A stretch of 64,000 bases of DNA from JBDHWG01 sp046328525 (GTDB taxonomy: Bacteria > Chloroflexota > Anaerolineae > Epilineales > JAHCIE01), in the NCBI GenBank assembly GCA_046328525.1, contig JAXLWK010000003.1:558001-622000 (forward strand), read 5' to 3'. Both the position numbers and the translations under genes were made by a program. The notes under the pieces are model-generated. The model ran no database searches and was not told the origin of the DNA. It saw only the letters and a list, made by a program, of their open reading frames with translations. Position 1 is the first letter of the stretch; every line of letters begins with the position of its first letter. Positions 63,486-64,000 of the stretch are shown piece after piece.

Positions 63486-63738
63486 TACCCAGGGCGACCA
63501 CGGGGGATCGTACCCAGGGCGACCACGGGGGATCGTACCCAGGGCGACCACGGGGGATCGCCCCTACGACGCGGCGACCACGGGGGATCGTACCCAGGGC
63601 GACCACGGGGGATCGCCCCTACGACGCGGCGATCACGGGGGATCGTACCCAGGGTGATCACGGGGGATCGTACCCAGGGCGATCACGGGGGATCGTACCC
63701 AGGGCGATCACGGGGGATCGCCCCTACGACGCGGCGAC
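63486..63738. repeat. Tandem array of 25-base and 30-base units
   Basis: Nine units: seven of 25 bases (TACCCAGGGCGACCACGGGG + GATCG) at 63486, 63511, 63536, 63591, 63646, 63671 and 63696, and two of 30 bases at 63561 and 63616. The order is A A A B A B A A A, followed by a partial B at 63721-63738. Late units carry CGATC..GATCG arms. Unit B begins CCCCTACGACGCGGCGA, which is the 3' end of the neighbouring MFS gene with its stop. There are no unique spacers, so it is not CRISPR. Confidence 0.9.
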
Positions 63739-64000
63739 AGACACGGCAGAGGCCGCGACGCGGTTGGCGACGTAAGCCATGATGACGGCAATCACCAGGA
63801 GACCGGCGACAACTGCATACGACTGCTGGACGCCGGCGCTGTCGGCGAGCGCGCCGAGCGCGAACGGCGCGAGCAAGCCCGCGAGGCCATTCGTCAGGGC
63901 CAGGCGAGCGTTCGCGGCGTCGGCGTAGCGAGCGGCGACGTGGGTTGCGTTGGCGATGGAGAAGGGGTACTGGTTGGCGATGCCGAAGCCCGTGATGACC
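63724..64000 (-). CDS. MFS transporter, C-terminal part, truncated by window edge
   Basis: The stop (TAG) is at 63724-63726 on the reverse strand, and the frame is open through 64000. The visible 91 residues include GFGIANQYPFSIANATHVAA, 'ALTNGLAGLLAPFALGALAD' and a last membrane helix 'YAVVAGLLVIAVIMAYVAN', typical of the final helices of MFS sugar/drug carriers. The substrate is unknown. Its last codons are reiterated in the adjacent repeat array. Confidence 0.75.
   Translation of the reverse strand, partial: VITGFGIANQYPFSIANATHVAARYADAANARLALTNGLAGLLAPFALGALADSAGVQQSYAVVAGLLVIAVIMAYVANRVAASAVSVAAS

Noticed and set aside
63486..63738. CRISPR-like array
   Set aside because: The units are contiguous with no unique spacers, and no cas genes are visible. 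It is a simple tandem repeat.

Overview
This is a GC-rich bacterial chromosomal window with dense, short-gap operons. The gene content best fits a Chloroflexota-type organism, which is an inference from content and not from a marker gene. The evidence is coenzyme F420 genes, YfhO-like giant membrane proteins, a very large cohesin/dockerin surface protein with a Thr/Pro linker, and short REP-like palindromes between genes. No rRNA or tRNA gene, CRISPR array or intact transposon was seen.

Layout. 2-8687 (+): a 5'-truncated YfhO-type membrane protein, an M50-like protease/TPR fusion, threonine synthase, a second fold-type-II PLP enzyme and a second large membrane protein. 8697-18411 (+): a molybdopterin oxidoreductase, the SsnA aminohydrolase, two F420 genes (NADPH:F420 reductase and CofE), then a promoter-led operon of YgfM-like FAD subunit, a lipoprotein and an XdhD-like fused molybdenum hydroxylase. 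18501-20989: beta-carbonic anhydrase facing a SulP transporter. 21121-24774: an AmrS-type radical SAM enzyme, an alanine-rich helical protein and several gene remnants. 24974-27345 (-): an aldo/keto reductase preceded by a B12/radical SAM protein whose frame continues through UGA into a CUAEP tail. 27489-33930 (+): a second molybdenum hydroxylase, an acetyltransferase, YqeB and a YqeC-MocA fusion. 34032-36579 (-): XdhC and a ferredoxin-NADP reductase-like protein. 36740-43204 (-): a 2154-residue cohesin/dockerin protein. 43624-57980: mixed housekeeping genes, including CBS, DegV, GT2, MFS, FRG, EEP, GlgC, MaoC, CitE-like, patatin and YhhN. 57963-63306 (-): an acyl-CoA carboxylase operon with a GHMP kinase inside it. 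63339-64000: an acetyltransferase remnant, a tandem-repeat array and the 3' end of an MFS gene.

The unifying theme is selenium and molybdenum. SsnA, YgfM, XdhD, YqeB, YqeC, MocA/YgfJ and XdhC are the known companions of selenium-dependent molybdenum hydroxylases. The same window also holds a probable selenocysteine protein, so the host probably uses selenium in two chemical forms. SelD, SelA, SelB and the Sec tRNA are not in the window and would need to be found elsewhere in the genome.
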